DNA of 64,000 nucleotides from Oscillospiraceae bacterium (GCA_022846095.1 AP025583.1:3559279-3623278); one strand, 5' to 3'; positions 26,076-35,679 are shown, numbered from the stretch's first letter. Numbers and translations: made by a program. Notes: generated by a model not told the origin, from the sequence alone.

Positions 26076-27020
26076 ATGTGCAAGAAGGAAGAAAACCGGG
26101 CCCTGGTGTCCAGGGTGCTGTCCGGGCCCTACTGGACGCCGGAGTACGCGGACTGCTTCACCGGGGACTTTACCCTGGAGCTGCCCTACGCGCCCCCGGG
26201 TATGCCCCAGAACCTCTGCCACGGGCAGACGGTGGCCCACTTTATTTGGCTGTCCCAGTCGGTTAAGACCTGGGCCCTGGAGCCGGACAGCCTGGAGGTC
26301 TACGGGTTGAAAGGGAATCCCGAGCTCTTCTGGGCGGTGCGCACCGCCGGGGGCGGCGTCCACTGGGGCGGGCGGGACGGGCGGTTCAGCAGCCGCTTTG
26401 TGACCAAGGTGGAGCTGCGGGATGGGAAGATTTCTCGCATGAAGGACTTCTCCGATCCCCTGGCCTACCTCAGGGCCGCGGGGCGGGAGGCCCCCGTCTT
26501 TAAGGTCGGACTGGACCACGAGGAGGCCGCCCGCCGCCAAGCGGCGGCCAAACCGGCCCCGTACATCCCCGATCCCCATGGGGACGCCCCTGAGGTAATC
26601 GCCCAAAAGGTGCGGGACAACATCGATTCCCTCGTCCACGGCCAGTTCCAAAAGCGGGTCAACGGCCCGGTGGTCGACCACTACTGCTGGTTCGTGCCCC
26701 ACGAGATGAAGACCCACTACACCCCCGAGGAGGACCCGGCCATGGACGTGTGGATGGAGCGCAGCCTGCTGGAGTGGACCACCCACTGCGACCCCATCTG
26801 CTACGAGACCGACGACCCCGAAATCTGGTTTTTCGAGTGCGGCGGCTACGGCTATGCCGAGTGGCAGGGCAACGGCTCCGCCGGCGGCTATCAGAACCGC
26901 TACGTCAAATTTTTGAAGATGGAAAAGGGCGAGTGCGTGCGCAGCGACGAGTACCTCAACCCCATCAACAAGCTCAACGCCATTAACGCGGTCATCCCCT
27001 CGTTCCCTTACTTTTACTAA
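26076..27020 (+). CDS. Two-domain NTF2/SnoaL-fold protein, PhzA/PhzB-like
   Basis: 314 residues that read as two consecutive NTF2-like domains: about 10-145 (ADCFTGDFTLELPYAPPG, then VTKVELRDGKISRMKDFSDP) and about 175-300 (PVVDHYCWFVPHEMKTHY, then FLKMEKGECVRSDEYLNP). Both follow the SnoaL/PhzA-B cone fold pattern, with 'DGKI...DFSDP' and 'E(Y)LNP' at the ends. PhzA/B proteins assist imine formation in phenazine assembly; related folds are isomerases, cyclases or dehydratases. It is linked with a GPH symporter and a second PhzA/B-like gene. No catalytic assignment is possible; the fold call is moderate. Confidence 0.65.
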   Translation: MCKKEENRALVSRVLSGPYWTPEYADCFTGDFTLELPYAPPGMPQNLCHGQTVAHFIWLSQSVKTWALEPDSLEVYGLKGNPELFWAVRTAGGGVHWGGRDGRFSSRFVTKVELRDGKISRMKDFSDPLAYLRAAGREAPVFKVGLDHEEAARRQAAAKPAPYIPDPHGDAPEVIAQKVRDNIDSLVHGQFQKRVNGPVVDHYCWFVPHEMKTHYTPEEDPAMDVWMERSLLEWTTHCDPICYETDDPEIWFFECGGYGYAEWQGNGSAGGYQNRYVKFLKMEKGECVRSDEYLNPINKLNAINAVIPSFPYFY

Positions 27021-27062
27021 AAAGCGGCCCGGCCAGGGCCAAAGAGAAGGAAGGAGATCCCT

Positions 27063-28445
27063 ATGGGTACCAGTACCGGCAGCAAGCTCTCCCTGCGTGA
27101 GAAGCTCAGCTATTCCTGCGGCGATATGGGCGTCAACTTAATCTCCAATTTCATCGGCAGCTATTTTTTGATGTTTATGACCGACGTGATGGGCATCAGC
27201 CCCTTTATCGGCGGCGTGGTTTTTGCGGCCGCCCGCCTGTGGGACGCCTTTAACGACCCCCTGATGGGCTCCATCAGCGAACGGGTGAAGCCGAAGAAAT
27301 GGGGACGCTATCGCTCCTGGATGCTGTTCTCCATCGTGCCCTTCACCGTGTTCTTCATCCTGTGCTTTACCAACCCCAATCTGGGCCTGACGGCCAAGGT
27401 GCTGTACATCGGAATTATCTACATCTGCTACGGCATGTCGGCCACCGTCTACCAGGTGCCCTACGGCTCCCTGTCCAGCGTGATGACCACCAACACCCAG
27501 GAGTACGCCGTGCTGGGCGTGTTCCGCGACTACGGCGCAAACCTCTCCGGCACCGTGGTCAACGCCGTGGCCGTCGTGCTGATCATGTTCTTCGGCGGCA
27601 CCGCCAAGGACTCGGCGTTCAACGCGAGGGGGTACCTGTTCACCGCCGTCTCCATCGGCCTCGTGTCCTTCCTGTTCCTGCTGCTGGCGTTCGCAGGCAC
27701 CAGGGAGCGGGTCCAGGTCAGCTCCGACCCCACTCCGCTCAGGGACTGCTTCCGGGCGTTTCGGCAAAACCGCCCGTCCCAGGTGCTGTGCTGCATGATC
27801 ATCTTCGCCTCGCTGGGCGTGGGCTTCCGCATGGTGTGGACCCCCTATTACTGCCTGTACTACCTGGGCAACCCGGACATGATTGCGGTCATCCTGACCA
27901 CCATGTTCTCCCTGCCCCTGATCGGCCTGTTCTTTGTGCCCGCGCTGGTCAAAAAGCTGGGCAAAAAGGCCCTCCTGGTTATGGGCAACGCCTGCCTTAT
28001 CATCAGCGGCGTCCTGTTCATGTTTGCCAAGACCAGTACGGCGCTCATCATGGTCGGCGCCGTGTTCTGCGGCATGTCCATGAGCTTTACCTACTCCGTG
28101 ATCTGGGGCATCCTGCCCGACACCGCCAATTACGGCGAGTGGAAAACCGGCATCCGCGCCACCGGCTTTATCTACGCCATCGGCATGTTCGCCCTGAAGC
28201 TGGGCACCGCCGTCGCCAATCTGGGCGCGGGCACCTACCTGCAGCTGCTGGGCTATCACGCGGAGCTGGGCATGAACCAGCTGCCCGCCGTGCAGCAGGG
28301 CATCAACCTGGCCAACGGCCTGACCAGCCTGGTGCTGGGCATCGGGGCCATTATCACCATCCAGTTCTACCGGCTGGACAAGAAGCAGATGGACGTGATC
28401 GAGGCGGAGCTGGCCCAGCGCCGCGCCGGAGGAACCAACCATTAA
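27063..28445 (+). CDS. GPH-family cation symporter (MFS, glycoside-pentoside-hexuronide type)
   Basis: 460 residues, 12 membrane helices, AAGGAG before the ATG. It begins LSLREKLSYSCGDMGVNLI, the standard GPH N-terminus, and has DAFNDPLMGSISER, the conserved loop of the family. The cytoplasmic centre and ADTANYGEWKTGIRATG-like segment (here PDTANYGEWKTG) are also typical. GPH carriers import sugars or glycosides with Na+ or H+, but many clostridial members sit in non-sugar clusters. Flanked on both sides by PhzA/B-like genes, so it probably carries their substrate or product. Confidence 0.92.
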   Translation: MGTSTGSKLSLREKLSYSCGDMGVNLISNFIGSYFLMFMTDVMGISPFIGGVVFAAARLWDAFNDPLMGSISERVKPKKWGRYRSWMLFSIVPFTVFFILCFTNPNLGLTAKVLYIGIIYICYGMSATVYQVPYGSLSSVMTTNTQEYAVLGVFRDYGANLSGTVVNAVAVVLIMFFGGTAKDSAFNARGYLFTAVSIGLVSFLFLLLAFAGTRERVQVSSDPTPLRDCFRAFRQNRPSQVLCCMIIFASLGVGFRMVWTPYYCLYYLGNPDMIAVILTTMFSLPLIGLFFVPALVKKLGKKALLVMGNACLIISGVLFMFAKTSTALIMVGAVFCGMSMSFTYSVIWGILPDTANYGEWKTGIRATGFIYAIGMFALKLGTAVANLGAGTYLQLLGYHAELGMNQLPAVQQGINLANGLTSLVLGIGAIITIQFYRLDKKQMDVIEAELAQRRAGGTNH

Positions 28446-28469
28446 ACCGACAGAAGGAGTCTGATCGCT

Positions 28470-28934
28470 ATGACAAACGAAGAAATCCGCGCCAAAAACA
28501 CAGCCGTGGTGGAGGCGTACATGGCCCTGAAGGGTGAGGCGCGGGCCGAGCGGTGGAAGATGTTTACCGACGACGCCACCTCCGGCCTGCAGTACAGCGC
28601 CACCGGCCAGCCCATGATCGTGCAGGGGATCGACAGCATCCGCCGCAGCGACGCGTTCAACTGCAAAAACTTCCCCGACTGGGGCTTTACCAATATCAAG
28701 CTCTTCTTTTCCGAGGACCCCAACGAGTTTTTGGTGGAGTGCGACGGGGGCGGCACCTCCCTGCTGCTGGGCCGGCCCATCCGCCACCAGGACCACTACA
28801 TCCACAAGTTCACCTTCCGCGACGGCAAGATCTGCCTGTACCGCGAGTTCATGAACCCCTGCAACGAGCTGATCGAGATGGGCGTTAAAATGCCCGATCC
28901 CCCGGTCACCAGCCACGACGTGACGGACGGCTGA
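28470..28934 (+). CDS. PhzA/PhzB-like small protein
   Basis: 154 residues, AAGGAG upstream. The pattern of a helical start (VVEAYMALKGEARAERWKMF), a central FPDWGF..IKLFFSEDP, then FLVECDGGG, HYIHKFTFRDGKI and the ending REFMNPCNEL follows the PhzA/PhzB phenazine proteins closely. PhzA/B catalyse or assist condensation of two amino-ketone molecules in phenazine synthesis. No phzC, D, E, F or G is present in this window, so a phenazine product is not supported; a related imine/cyclisation step is a possibility. It ends the cluster and is followed by a terminator. Confidence 0.8.
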   Translation: MTNEEIRAKNTAVVEAYMALKGEARAERWKMFTDDATSGLQYSATGQPMIVQGIDSIRRSDAFNCKNFPDWGFTNIKLFFSEDPNEFLVECDGGGTSLLLGRPIRHQDHYIHKFTFRDGKICLYREFMNPCNELIEMGVKMPDPPVTSHDVTDG

Positions 28935-28952
28935 GTCTGCCAATAGAACGGA

Positions 28953-28990
28953 AGAGAGACGGGAGGGCGCGGCCCTCCCGTCTCTCTTTG
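28953..28990 (+). terminator. Intrinsic terminator of the PhzA/B cluster
   Basis: 16-bp perfect stem (28953-28968 / 28972-28987) with a 3-base loop and a short T run. Confidence 0.85.
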
Positions 28991-29042
28991 TCCTGTTCGT
29001 CCCGCCCGCTCAATTTTCCTGGGTTTTTCCTCCCGCCCCCCT

Positions 29043-29069
29043 TATGAACGCTTTCTTTTGTGCCGATAT
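29043..29069 (+). promoter_or_regulatory. Sigma-28 (FliA) promoter upstream of fapA
   Basis: TATG-N15-GCCGATAT, matching the local flagellar promoter pattern; it lies about 58 bp before the fapA start. Confidence 0.7.
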
Positions 29070-29126
29070 ATTTCATATAGAATATTTTTTGTCCCCCACA
29101 TGCGGGAGATAAAAGGGAGCGATGGC

Positions 29127-30671
29127 ATGGCGGCCCCTCATTTCGAGTGGTTGGACGAGACGATTGTCGATATTTTCCTCAAGGACCCCAGTTTGCAGGA
29201 TCTGATGTACGGCAGCGTGGATAGGGACGAGATCCGTGCCGCCATGGAGGCGCGGCGCAGCGAGCTGATCCTCCAGGGCGGCCCCGGGGACGCCGACGGC
29301 CCGGAGCAGGGCGTGCTGTCCCAGGGCGGGCCGGTCTCCCTGCGCGTCTCCCAGGACAAGCTGATGGCATGGGTGGAGCTCTCCCCCGGGCTGAAGGGGA
29401 TGGGCGCCCAGGCGCTGGGCATCCTGCTCCAGGACACACTGCGCAAGGCCGGGATCTGTTACGGCCTCCAGGACCGGCAGCTTGACCGGCTGGCCCAAAA
29501 TCCTATCTTTGATACGCCGATTCTCGCGGCCCGGGGTATCCCGCCCCGGGAGGACTCCGCCTCCATGGCCCGCTTCGCCTTCGATCCGTCCCCCTCTCTG
29601 CGCCCGGTGATGCCGGAGCACTACGGCGTCAGCATTAAGCGGCCAGATTTTGTCCATCTGGTGCGGCCTGGCGATCTGCTGTGCACCAGGCCGCTGCTGT
29701 CCAGCGACCGCATGGGCCGCACAGTCTACGGCAGCCAGGTATCCGCGCCCCACGAGGGAATCAGCATGGTGGAGCCGGGGGAGAACGTCAACGTCACCGG
29801 CGACGGCCGCTCCCTCTTTTCGCTCATCGAAGGCGAGGCCACCTTCCGCGAGGGGGTGCTCTCCGTCCAGCCCATCCTGCGCCTGCCCAAGGTGGACGCG
29901 GGGACCGGGGACATCAAATATGCTGGCTCCGTCTATGTCGCCGGATCGGTGGACTCGGGCACTCTGGTGGAGGCGGCGGGCAACGTGATCGTGGGCGAGT
30001 ACCTGGGCTGCTGCAGCCTCACCGCTGGCGGGCACCTGGCCGTGGGCAAGGGGATCAAGGGGGGCGCGGGCTCCATCGTCCAGGTCGCGGGCAGCCTGCG
30101 CGCGCCCTACCTGGAATATGTCAACGCCGACGTCAGCGGCGATCTGTACGCCGACGTGGTCTTCTGCTCCGAGGTGTACTGCAACGGCGGGGTTTACGCT
30201 CTGGGCCGGCGGGGCCGGGTGCTGGGGGGCCACTGCGCCGCCCTGCAAATCGAGGCGCGGGAGCTGGGCAACGCGGCCGGCACGCCCACGGAGCTGGAGC
30301 TGCTCAGCCACGCCGCCCTGCAGGAGCGCGCCACCGCCACCCAGCGGGAGGTCGCCGATTGGGAGCGGCAGCAGCAGCACCTGCGCCTGCTGATCCAGTC
30401 CACCGCCAGCGAGAGCCGCCAGGCGGCGCTGCACCGCCTCTTGGCGCAGGTGGAGCAGAAATACGCCCATCTCGCCGCCGCCGCGGACTTTCTGGAGCAG
30501 CGCCTGCGCAGGCTGGACGCCGTTTATCCCGCGCAGATCAAGGCCTACGGCGCCCTCTACCCCGGCGTGGACTGTACGCTTGGCGGCCTGAGCTGGAGCG
30601 GCACGCGGCAATACAACAGCAGCGTGGTGGTCCGGGGCAAGTCGGAGATCGAGATCCGCCCCCTGCGCTGA
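29127..30671 (+). CDS. FapA family (DUF342) polymer-like protein
   Basis: 514 residues from the ATG at 29127 (AGGGAG 8 bases upstream); the longer open frame from 29058 is not needed. The middle part (about 245-400) is a right-handed beta-helix-like run of short repeats (IKYAGSVYVAGSVDSGTLVEA, LTAGGHLAVGKGIKGG), the DUF342/FapA core. The C-terminus (about 410-480) is a coiled coil rich in Q, E, R and L. FapA proteins are linked to flagellar assembly or cell-pole organisation. A sigma-28 promoter directly upstream and the GGDEF/EAL gene 37 bp downstream support a motility role. Confidence 0.85.
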   Translation: MAAPHFEWLDETIVDIFLKDPSLQDLMYGSVDRDEIRAAMEARRSELILQGGPGDADGPEQGVLSQGGPVSLRVSQDKLMAWVELSPGLKGMGAQALGILLQDTLRKAGICYGLQDRQLDRLAQNPIFDTPILAARGIPPREDSASMARFAFDPSPSLRPVMPEHYGVSIKRPDFVHLVRPGDLLCTRPLLSSDRMGRTVYGSQVSAPHEGISMVEPGENVNVTGDGRSLFSLIEGEATFREGVLSVQPILRLPKVDAGTGDIKYAGSVYVAGSVDSGTLVEAAGNVIVGEYLGCCSLTAGGHLAVGKGIKGGAGSIVQVAGSLRAPYLEYVNADVSGDLYADVVFCSEVYCNGGVYALGRRGRVLGGHCAALQIEARELGNAAGTPTELELLSHAALQERATATQREVADWERQQQHLRLLIQSTASESRQAALHRLLAQVEQKYAHLAAAADFLEQRLRRLDAVYPAQIKAYGALYPGVDCTLGGLSWSGTRQYNSSVVVRGKSEIEIRPLR

Positions 30672-30708
30672 CCTCTCTTAACATCATGGAATCGAGGCAT
30701 ATAGAGCG

Positions 30709-32904
30709 ATGGAACGTCTGAAAAAAACCCGCCTGTGGCCCTTTCTGCTGGCAGCTCTGTGCGCCCTGCTGCTGGTGGTGGGTACCGGGCGGGCCACCTA
30801 TGTCACCACCAATCTGTTGAAGCAGGACGCCGCAAGCCAGCTCACCGCACTCACGGCCCGCACCGCCCGCAGCGTCTCCCTGCGCATTTCAGAGCAGCTC
30901 GGCCAGCTGGAGCGCCTCGCCGCCGCCGCAGACGCGCTGGGCGGGCCGGAGACCCCCGAAGCCCAGGCCCTTGCCTCCGGGCAGGGTCTGACTCTCTACA
31001 GCCGGGAGCGCGCCGCGGCGGCCGGGGCGCTCTGCCGCCGGGCGCTGGCGGGGGAGCGCGCGGCGGACGCCGCGGGGGAGCCCCCCTCCCTGGTCCTGGC
31101 CGTCCCCGTCCGCCCTGCCTCCGGCGGGCAGATCTCGGGGGTCCTCGCCTGCCGCGGCGGCGCGTCCGCCTACCCTGAGCTGGCGGACTTCCCCCTGGAC
31201 AGCGGCTTTGCCTGCAGCTTTCTGGTGGACGGCGGCGGAGCGCCGCTCCTGGGGGAGGCGTCCGCCCAGGCCGTCCTGCCGGAGCGGTCCTCCGGTACGC
31301 AGGCGCTGTGGGACGATATGGCCGCCGGGCGCAGCGGGCTGCTGGAGTACCGCCCCGAGGGCGGGGAGGCGGCCTATTTCGCCTACGCCCCCCTGGGGCT
31401 CAACGGCTGGTATCTGGTCAGCCGGGTGGCGCTCAGCGTCATCGACGGGCCCAAGCTGGCGATACGCGGCACCGTGACGGCGGTCGCCGCCCTGTCCATC
31501 CTGCTGCTCAGCCTGCTTTTCGCCGCGCTCCTCTTCTCCCGGCACAGGCGCGCCGTGCTGGCCAAGCAGAGCCTGCTGACCGACTCACTGACCGCGCTGC
31601 CCAACCTGCGCAGCCTCCAGGAGCATTTTTCCGATTTGCGCAGCCGCCGGGGCTGGGCGCTGATTCTGGTGCAGTTTCACGGTTTTCACCACGTCACCGA
31701 TATTTTCGGCTCCGCCGCGGCCACCCACTTCCTGCGGGAGGCCTCCGGCAGGCTCACGGGGGCGCTGGGCCCCGGCGAGCTGGCCGCCCGTATCTCCGAG
31801 GCCCATTTTGCCCTGCTGCTCCGGGACGAGGGCGGGCAGGAGGCCCTGGAGCGCCGCGTCGGCCCCCTGCTCACCTCCCTCACGGACATCCCCGTCACGG
31901 ACGGGGCCATTGTCTACGATTACCGGTGCTTCCTGCGCGCGGGCTGCTGTATGCTGGACTCCGGGGAGGAGGACTTCCAGGACGCCAGCCGCCGCGCCCA
32001 GGCCGTGCTGGACAACCAGCCGTCCCGGCCCGCCGACGGCGCCGCCTGGGGCTGGTTCAACGCCCGCTATCAGGACCGTCTGGCCCTGCAGAGCACCCTG
32101 GCCGCCGAGATCCCCCGCGCCATTGAAAAAAGCGAGTTTATCCCCTACTTCCAGCCCCAGTACAACGTGCTCACCAAGGAGATTGTGGGCGCCGAGCTGC
32201 TGGCGCGCTGGGAGCATCCCGGCCACGGCATCCTTCTCCCCGGCCTCTTCCTCCCCATGCTGGAGGCGGCCGGCTGCGCCCTGGAGCTGGATCTGATTAT
32301 CGTCGAGCAGGCCTGCCGGATGATTAGCGGCTGGCTCAGGCAGGGGCTGGTGCCGGTTACGCTCTCGGTGAACATCTCCAGGCTGAACCTCCACCGGGCC
32401 GATTTTCCCGACCGTCTGATGGGTATTATCCGGCAGTACGGCGTGCCCGCCAACCTGATCTCCCTGGAGCTGGACGAGCGGGCCATTGTGGACAACGCCG
32501 ACAAGGTGCTCACCGTCAGCCGCCGCCTTAAATCGGAGGGTTTCCTCCTCTCCATGGACAACTTCGGCCGGGGGGACTCCTCCCTCGCGCTGCTCCGGGA
32601 TCTCCCCGTGGACATCCTCAAGCTGGACCGCGGCTTCCTCTTTAACAGCGGGACGGCGATGCGGCGCAAATCCGTCCTCCAGCACACGGTGGCCATGGCC
32701 CATGAGCTGGGCATCTGGCTCATCGCCGAGGGCGTGGAGAACGCGCAGCAAAAGCAGGCCATCGAGGAGGCCGGCTGCCGCCTGATGCAGGGCTACTTCT
32801 TCAGCCAGCCCATGTCCGAACAGGACTTCGCACAGCTTATCTTTGCGGAGGGCGAGCAGACCCACACGGAGGGGGACATCTTTTTGCAGGCCCCGCAGGG
32901 ATAA
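30709..32904 (+). CDS. Membrane-anchored degenerate GGDEF + EAL protein
   Basis: 731 residues. One N-terminal membrane helix (about 11-30), an extracytoplasmic Cache-like region to about 245, a second helix (about 258-282), then GGDEF and EAL domains. The GGDEF motif is lost (RISEAHFALLL), so it should not make c-di-GMP. The EAL domain (about 480-715) keeps AELLARW, ELDE, the Lys in ILKLDRG and IAEGVE, but the paired metal-binding Asp motif DDFG is DNFG, which may abolish hydrolysis. It may act as a c-di-GMP sensor or a weak phosphodiesterase. It probably shares the sigma-28 transcript with fapA. Confidence 0.87.
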   Translation: MERLKKTRLWPFLLAALCALLLVVGTGRATYVTTNLLKQDAASQLTALTARTARSVSLRISEQLGQLERLAAAADALGGPETPEAQALASGQGLTLYSRERAAAAGALCRRALAGERAADAAGEPPSLVLAVPVRPASGGQISGVLACRGGASAYPELADFPLDSGFACSFLVDGGGAPLLGEASAQAVLPERSSGTQALWDDMAAGRSGLLEYRPEGGEAAYFAYAPLGLNGWYLVSRVALSVIDGPKLAIRGTVTAVAALSILLLSLLFAALLFSRHRRAVLAKQSLLTDSLTALPNLRSLQEHFSDLRSRRGWALILVQFHGFHHVTDIFGSAAATHFLREASGRLTGALGPGELAARISEAHFALLLRDEGGQEALERRVGPLLTSLTDIPVTDGAIVYDYRCFLRAGCCMLDSGEEDFQDASRRAQAVLDNQPSRPADGAAWGWFNARYQDRLALQSTLAAEIPRAIEKSEFIPYFQPQYNVLTKEIVGAELLARWEHPGHGILLPGLFLPMLEAAGCALELDLIIVEQACRMISGWLRQGLVPVTLSVNISRLNLHRADFPDRLMGIIRQYGVPANLISLELDERAIVDNADKVLTVSRRLKSEGFLLSMDNFGRGDSSLALLRDLPVDILKLDRGFLFNSGTAMRRKSVLQHTVAMAHELGIWLIAEGVENAQQKQAIEEAGCRLMQGYFFSQPMSEQDFAQLIFAEGEQTHTEGDIFLQAPQG

Positions 32905-32920
32905 CACGCAGAGGACACAA

Positions 32921-32956
32921 AAGACGGGCGCACGGCTAAGGCCGTGCGCCCGTCTT
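32921..32956. terminator. Bidirectional terminator
   Basis: 16-bp perfect stem (32921-32936 / 32941-32956) with TAAG loop between the converging EAL and hemerythrin genes. Confidence 0.85.
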
Positions 32957-32958
32957 TG

Positions 32959-33354
32959 TTACGTCTTAAGATAAGCCCCCAGCCGCTTGTCCTCCGTCTT
33001 GATATGGGCCAGGAGGACGCCGATTTGGCGGTTCACCGCCCCCACGTCGGCGATGCCCGGACCGCCTGCGGGAATCCCGCCGACGATAAGGCGCAGATCC
33101 CGCCTATAGCTCTCGTGAAACGCACGGTGGGCGGCCAGGTTGGGGTACCCGCTCTTTTTTTGGAGCTCCTCCTCATGGGCGAAGTGCTTATCCACATAGT
33201 CCAGCAGAAATTTTACCGTCGGTTCGATACCGGCCCGCCCCTTTCCCGTGCCGCAGGCCTCCAGGAACCTGTTTACGGCGTCGAAGAGCTGGCGGTGCTC
33301 CCCGTCGATGACCGGATTTCCGGTCTCCAATTCCTTTGTCAGCGTATATGTCAC
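32959..33354 (-). CDS. Bacteriohemerythrin
   Basis: 131 residues, typical length. Di-iron ligands are all in place: His in GEHRQLFD (about 19), HFAHEEEL, HRAFHESY, and the final HIKTEDKRL. Hemerythrins bind O2 reversibly; in motile anaerobes they store, sense or scavenge oxygen. It is last in the leftward MCP-V4R-hemerythrin unit, which suggests the three form an oxygen/redox-related behavioural module. Confidence 0.94.
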   Translation of the reverse strand: MTYTLTKELETGNPVIDGEHRQLFDAVNRFLEACGTGKGRAGIEPTVKFLLDYVDKHFAHEEELQKKSGYPNLAAHRAFHESYRRDLRLIVGGIPAGGPGIADVGAVNRQIGVLLAHIKTEDKRLGAYLKT

Positions 33355-33384
33355 TGCCGCTCCTCCTATGGTTTTCCGAATGAT

Positions 33385-33963
33385 TTACCGCCCAGCGGGG
33401 CTGCCGGGAGCCGCGGCCACCGGCCGCTGCCCGTCCTCCCGGATTACACTGAAGCGGCACACCCGGTCCCCGGTCGCCCAGCAGTCGATCTCACGCACCT
33501 CGAACGGGGTGTGGGCGTAGGTCTCCAGGATCCCGGCGATAAAGCCCTCGTCGTAGTTGCAGACCACCTCGCCGCTGGGCGGCAGGCCGCTGCAATCCAG
33601 ATCCTCGCTCACCGTCAGCGTCAGCCGCCCCGCCGCCGGGTCGGCGGCCTCCACCCGGAGTATGCCGATTTTCAGCTCCAGCAGGGATTTTTGGAGGGCG
33701 GCGACAAACTCGTTGAAGGCCGCGTCCAGCGGCAGATTGTTCTTGGCGTACTCCATCCCGGCCAGATGCCCGGCCCGGCGGAAGAGCCGGTAAGCCCGCT
33801 CCTCCCCCAGCTCGTGCTGCAGCACGTCGTTCATGCTGTACTGAAACAGGCGGTACACCAGCACGGGCATCTCCTCGCCCAGCACCTGCCGCCCCTCGCA
33901 GATGTCGCCCAGCTTATCCCAGGTAAAGTCGGCGTGTCTATTATCGTTCAGCTGTTCTCTCAA
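33385..33963 (-). CDS. V4R (4-vinyl reductase) domain protein
   Basis: 192 residues. The C-terminal V4R ligand-binding domain is clear from YDEGFIAGILETYAHTPF and EIDCWATGDRVCRFSV (about 125-175); the N-terminal half is helical and heme-NO-binding-like (MPVLVYRLFQYSMNDVL). V4R domains bind small hydrophobic ligands or tetrapyrroles and often regulate signalling partners. It lies 27 bp after the MCP gene, so it may act as a soluble sensor feeding the receptor, which is inference. Confidence 0.8.
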   Translation of the reverse strand: MREQLNDNRHADFTWDKLGDICEGRQVLGEEMPVLVYRLFQYSMNDVLQHELGEERAYRLFRRAGHLAGMEYAKNNLPLDAAFNEFVAALQKSLLELKIGILRVEAADPAAGRLTLTVSEDLDCSGLPPSGEVVCNYDEGFIAGILETYAHTPFEVREIDCWATGDRVCRFSVIREDGQRPVAAAPGSPAGR

Positions 33964-33990
33964 TCCGATTCCTCCTTGCCGGTTTCGCCC

Positions 33991-35679
33991 CTAGAAACGG
34001 CCCGCCGCTAGCTGCCGGGGCTCTGCGGGGGTTTCCTTCGTGCGGAAGCGCCGCACCTGCGCCTTGAGCATCTGCGCCTGGGAGGAGAGCTCCTCGCTGG
34101 CGGCGGCCGACTCCTGGCTGGTGGCGGAGTTGGTCTGCACCACGGCGGAGATCTGCTCGATGCCCTCCGTAATCTGGGCGATGGAGGCGGCCTCCTCCCC
34201 CACGGCCTGAGCGATCCGCTCGATCTCCGCCACCGAGCGCGCCGCCAGCTGCGTGGTCTTCTCCAGGGACTCGGAGACCTCCTCCACAATCCGGCTGCCC
34301 GCCTGGACGTTCTGCACCGAGCTCTGGATCAGCTCCTTGGTGGCCTTGGCCGCCTCGTCCGACTTCGCCGCCAGGTTGCGCACCTCGTCGGCCACCACCG
34401 CGAAGCCCTTCCCCGCCTGGCCCGCCCGGGCGGCCTCCACCGCCGCGTTCAGAGCCAGCAGATTGGTCTGGAAGGCGATGTTCTCGATGGTGGCGATAAT
34501 TTTGCTGATCTTCTGGGAGGATTCAGAGATGCTCTGCATGGCCTGGATCATCTTGGCCATGTGCTCGTTGCTCTGCTCCACCTGGCCCCCGGCCAGGTGC
34601 GCGTCCTCCCTGGCGGCCGCCGCGGTCTGCGCGTTTTTCCTGGCGCTGCCGGAGATCTCGTTGATGGTGGCGGACAGCTCCTCCACGGCGCTGGCCTGCT
34701 CCGTGGCCCCCTGGGCCAGGGCCTGGGAGCTGTTGGCGATCTGCTCCGAGCCCGCCGACACCTGGTCCGCGGCCTGGCCGATGCGCAGGATGGTATCGGA
34801 AAAGGCGCCGGTGAAGCTGTTGATGGAGCGCTCGATGGACTGAAAATCCCCCACAAAGGGCACCGTGGTGCCCACGTCGATGTTGCCTTGGGACAGCTCG
34901 TCCATAATGCGGTCGATCTCCCTCACATAGCCCGCGATGCTCTCCACCGACTGCTCCAGGGAGCGGATCAGCTCCCCCACCTCGTCCTGTGAGCTGTACG
35001 CCGGGCGGAAGGTGAGGCTGCCCTGGGCCAGCCCGCGGCTGGCCTGGGTAATCTCAAGGATGGGCTCCACAATGCGCCGGATTACATAGCGGACCAGGCT
35101 GTAGAGGCAGGCCAGCACCACCGCCAGGCAGACGGCGCACAGCGCCAGCATCAGCGTAATCGCGGACTCCATCTCCCGGTCCGCGGCGGTGCTGAGCGCC
35201 TCGCTCCGGCTCACCACCTGGTCCAGCAGGCCCACCAGGGTTACAATGTTGGGCTGCACCGTGTCCTGGTAGTAGGTCTGGGCGTCCCGGCCGTTACCGT
35301 TCAGAAGCGCCAGCGCCTCGGCGGCGGAGGCGTGGATGGTCTTGTGGAGGGGCTGGATCTGGTCCAGCAGGGCGGTCACCTGCGCATCGTCGGTGCCTCG
35401 GTCGCCGTAGAGCCACTGGCCCAGCGTACAGCCCGTGTCGCTGGTGCTGCCCGTGAACTCCGCACCGGCGTAGACCGCGCCGCTCAGGCCGCTGCTCCAT
35501 TTGTAGTGGGCCACCTCGGCCGTAAACGCCTGGGACATCAGCCGGTTGGCCTGCTCAATGTCGCGGTTTGCCCGCTGTATGCGCAGCGTGCACAGCGTGG
35601 CGACCCCGCTGAATACCAGTACCGCGCAGATTGTGGCGATGATCCTGATCCATACCGCCCGCTTGATGCTCTTTTTCAT
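33991..35679 (-). CDS. Methyl-accepting chemotaxis protein
   Basis: 562 residues from the ATG at 35679 (GGAAGGGA 9 bases upstream). Signal-anchor helix about 8-28, periplasmic-side four-helix sensor to about 170, second helix about 175-198, HAMP, then the cytoplasmic signalling coil whose tip carries [19 protein letters not shown]. The sensor resembles four-helix-bundle (CZB/TarH-like) inputs with a conserved HYKWSSGL segment, the His/Trp pattern seen in small MCP ligand domains. A sigma-28 promoter precedes it. Probably the first gene of the unit with V4R and hemerythrin. Confidence 0.95.
   Translation of the reverse strand: MKKSIKRAVWIRIIATICAVLVFSGVATLCTLRIQRANRDIEQANRLMSQAFTAEVAHYKWSSGLSGAVYAGAEFTGSTSDTGCTLGQWLYGDRGTDDAQVTALLDQIQPLHKTIHASAAEALALLNGNGRDAQTYYQDTVQPNIVTLVGLLDQVVSRSEALSTAADREMESAITLMLALCAVCLAVVLACLYSLVRYVIRRIVEPILEITQASRGLAQGSLTFRPAYSSQDEVGELIRSLEQSVESIAGYVREIDRIMDELSQGNIDVGTTVPFVGDFQSIERSINSFTGAFSDTILRIGQAADQVSAGSEQIANSSQALAQGATEQASAVEELSATINEISGSARKNAQTAAAAREDAHLAGGQVEQSNEHMAKMIQAMQSISESSQKISKIIATIENIAFQTNLLALNAAVEAARAGQAGKGFAVVADEVRNLAAKSDEAAKATKELIQSSVQNVQAGSRIVEEVSESLEKTTQLAARSVAEIERIAQAVGEEAASIAQITEGIEQISAVVQTNSATSQESAAASEELSSQAQMLKAQVRRFRTKETPAEPRQLAAGRF

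Noticed and set aside
26076-28934. Phenazine biosynthesis cluster
   Set aside because: PhzA/B-like genes only; no phzC, D, E, F or G in the window.
27138-28943. Long antisense open frame (601 codons) over the GPH symporter
   Set aside because: His/Gly/Asp-rich composition typical of antisense frames in GC-rich DNA; the opposite strand has a clear transporter.
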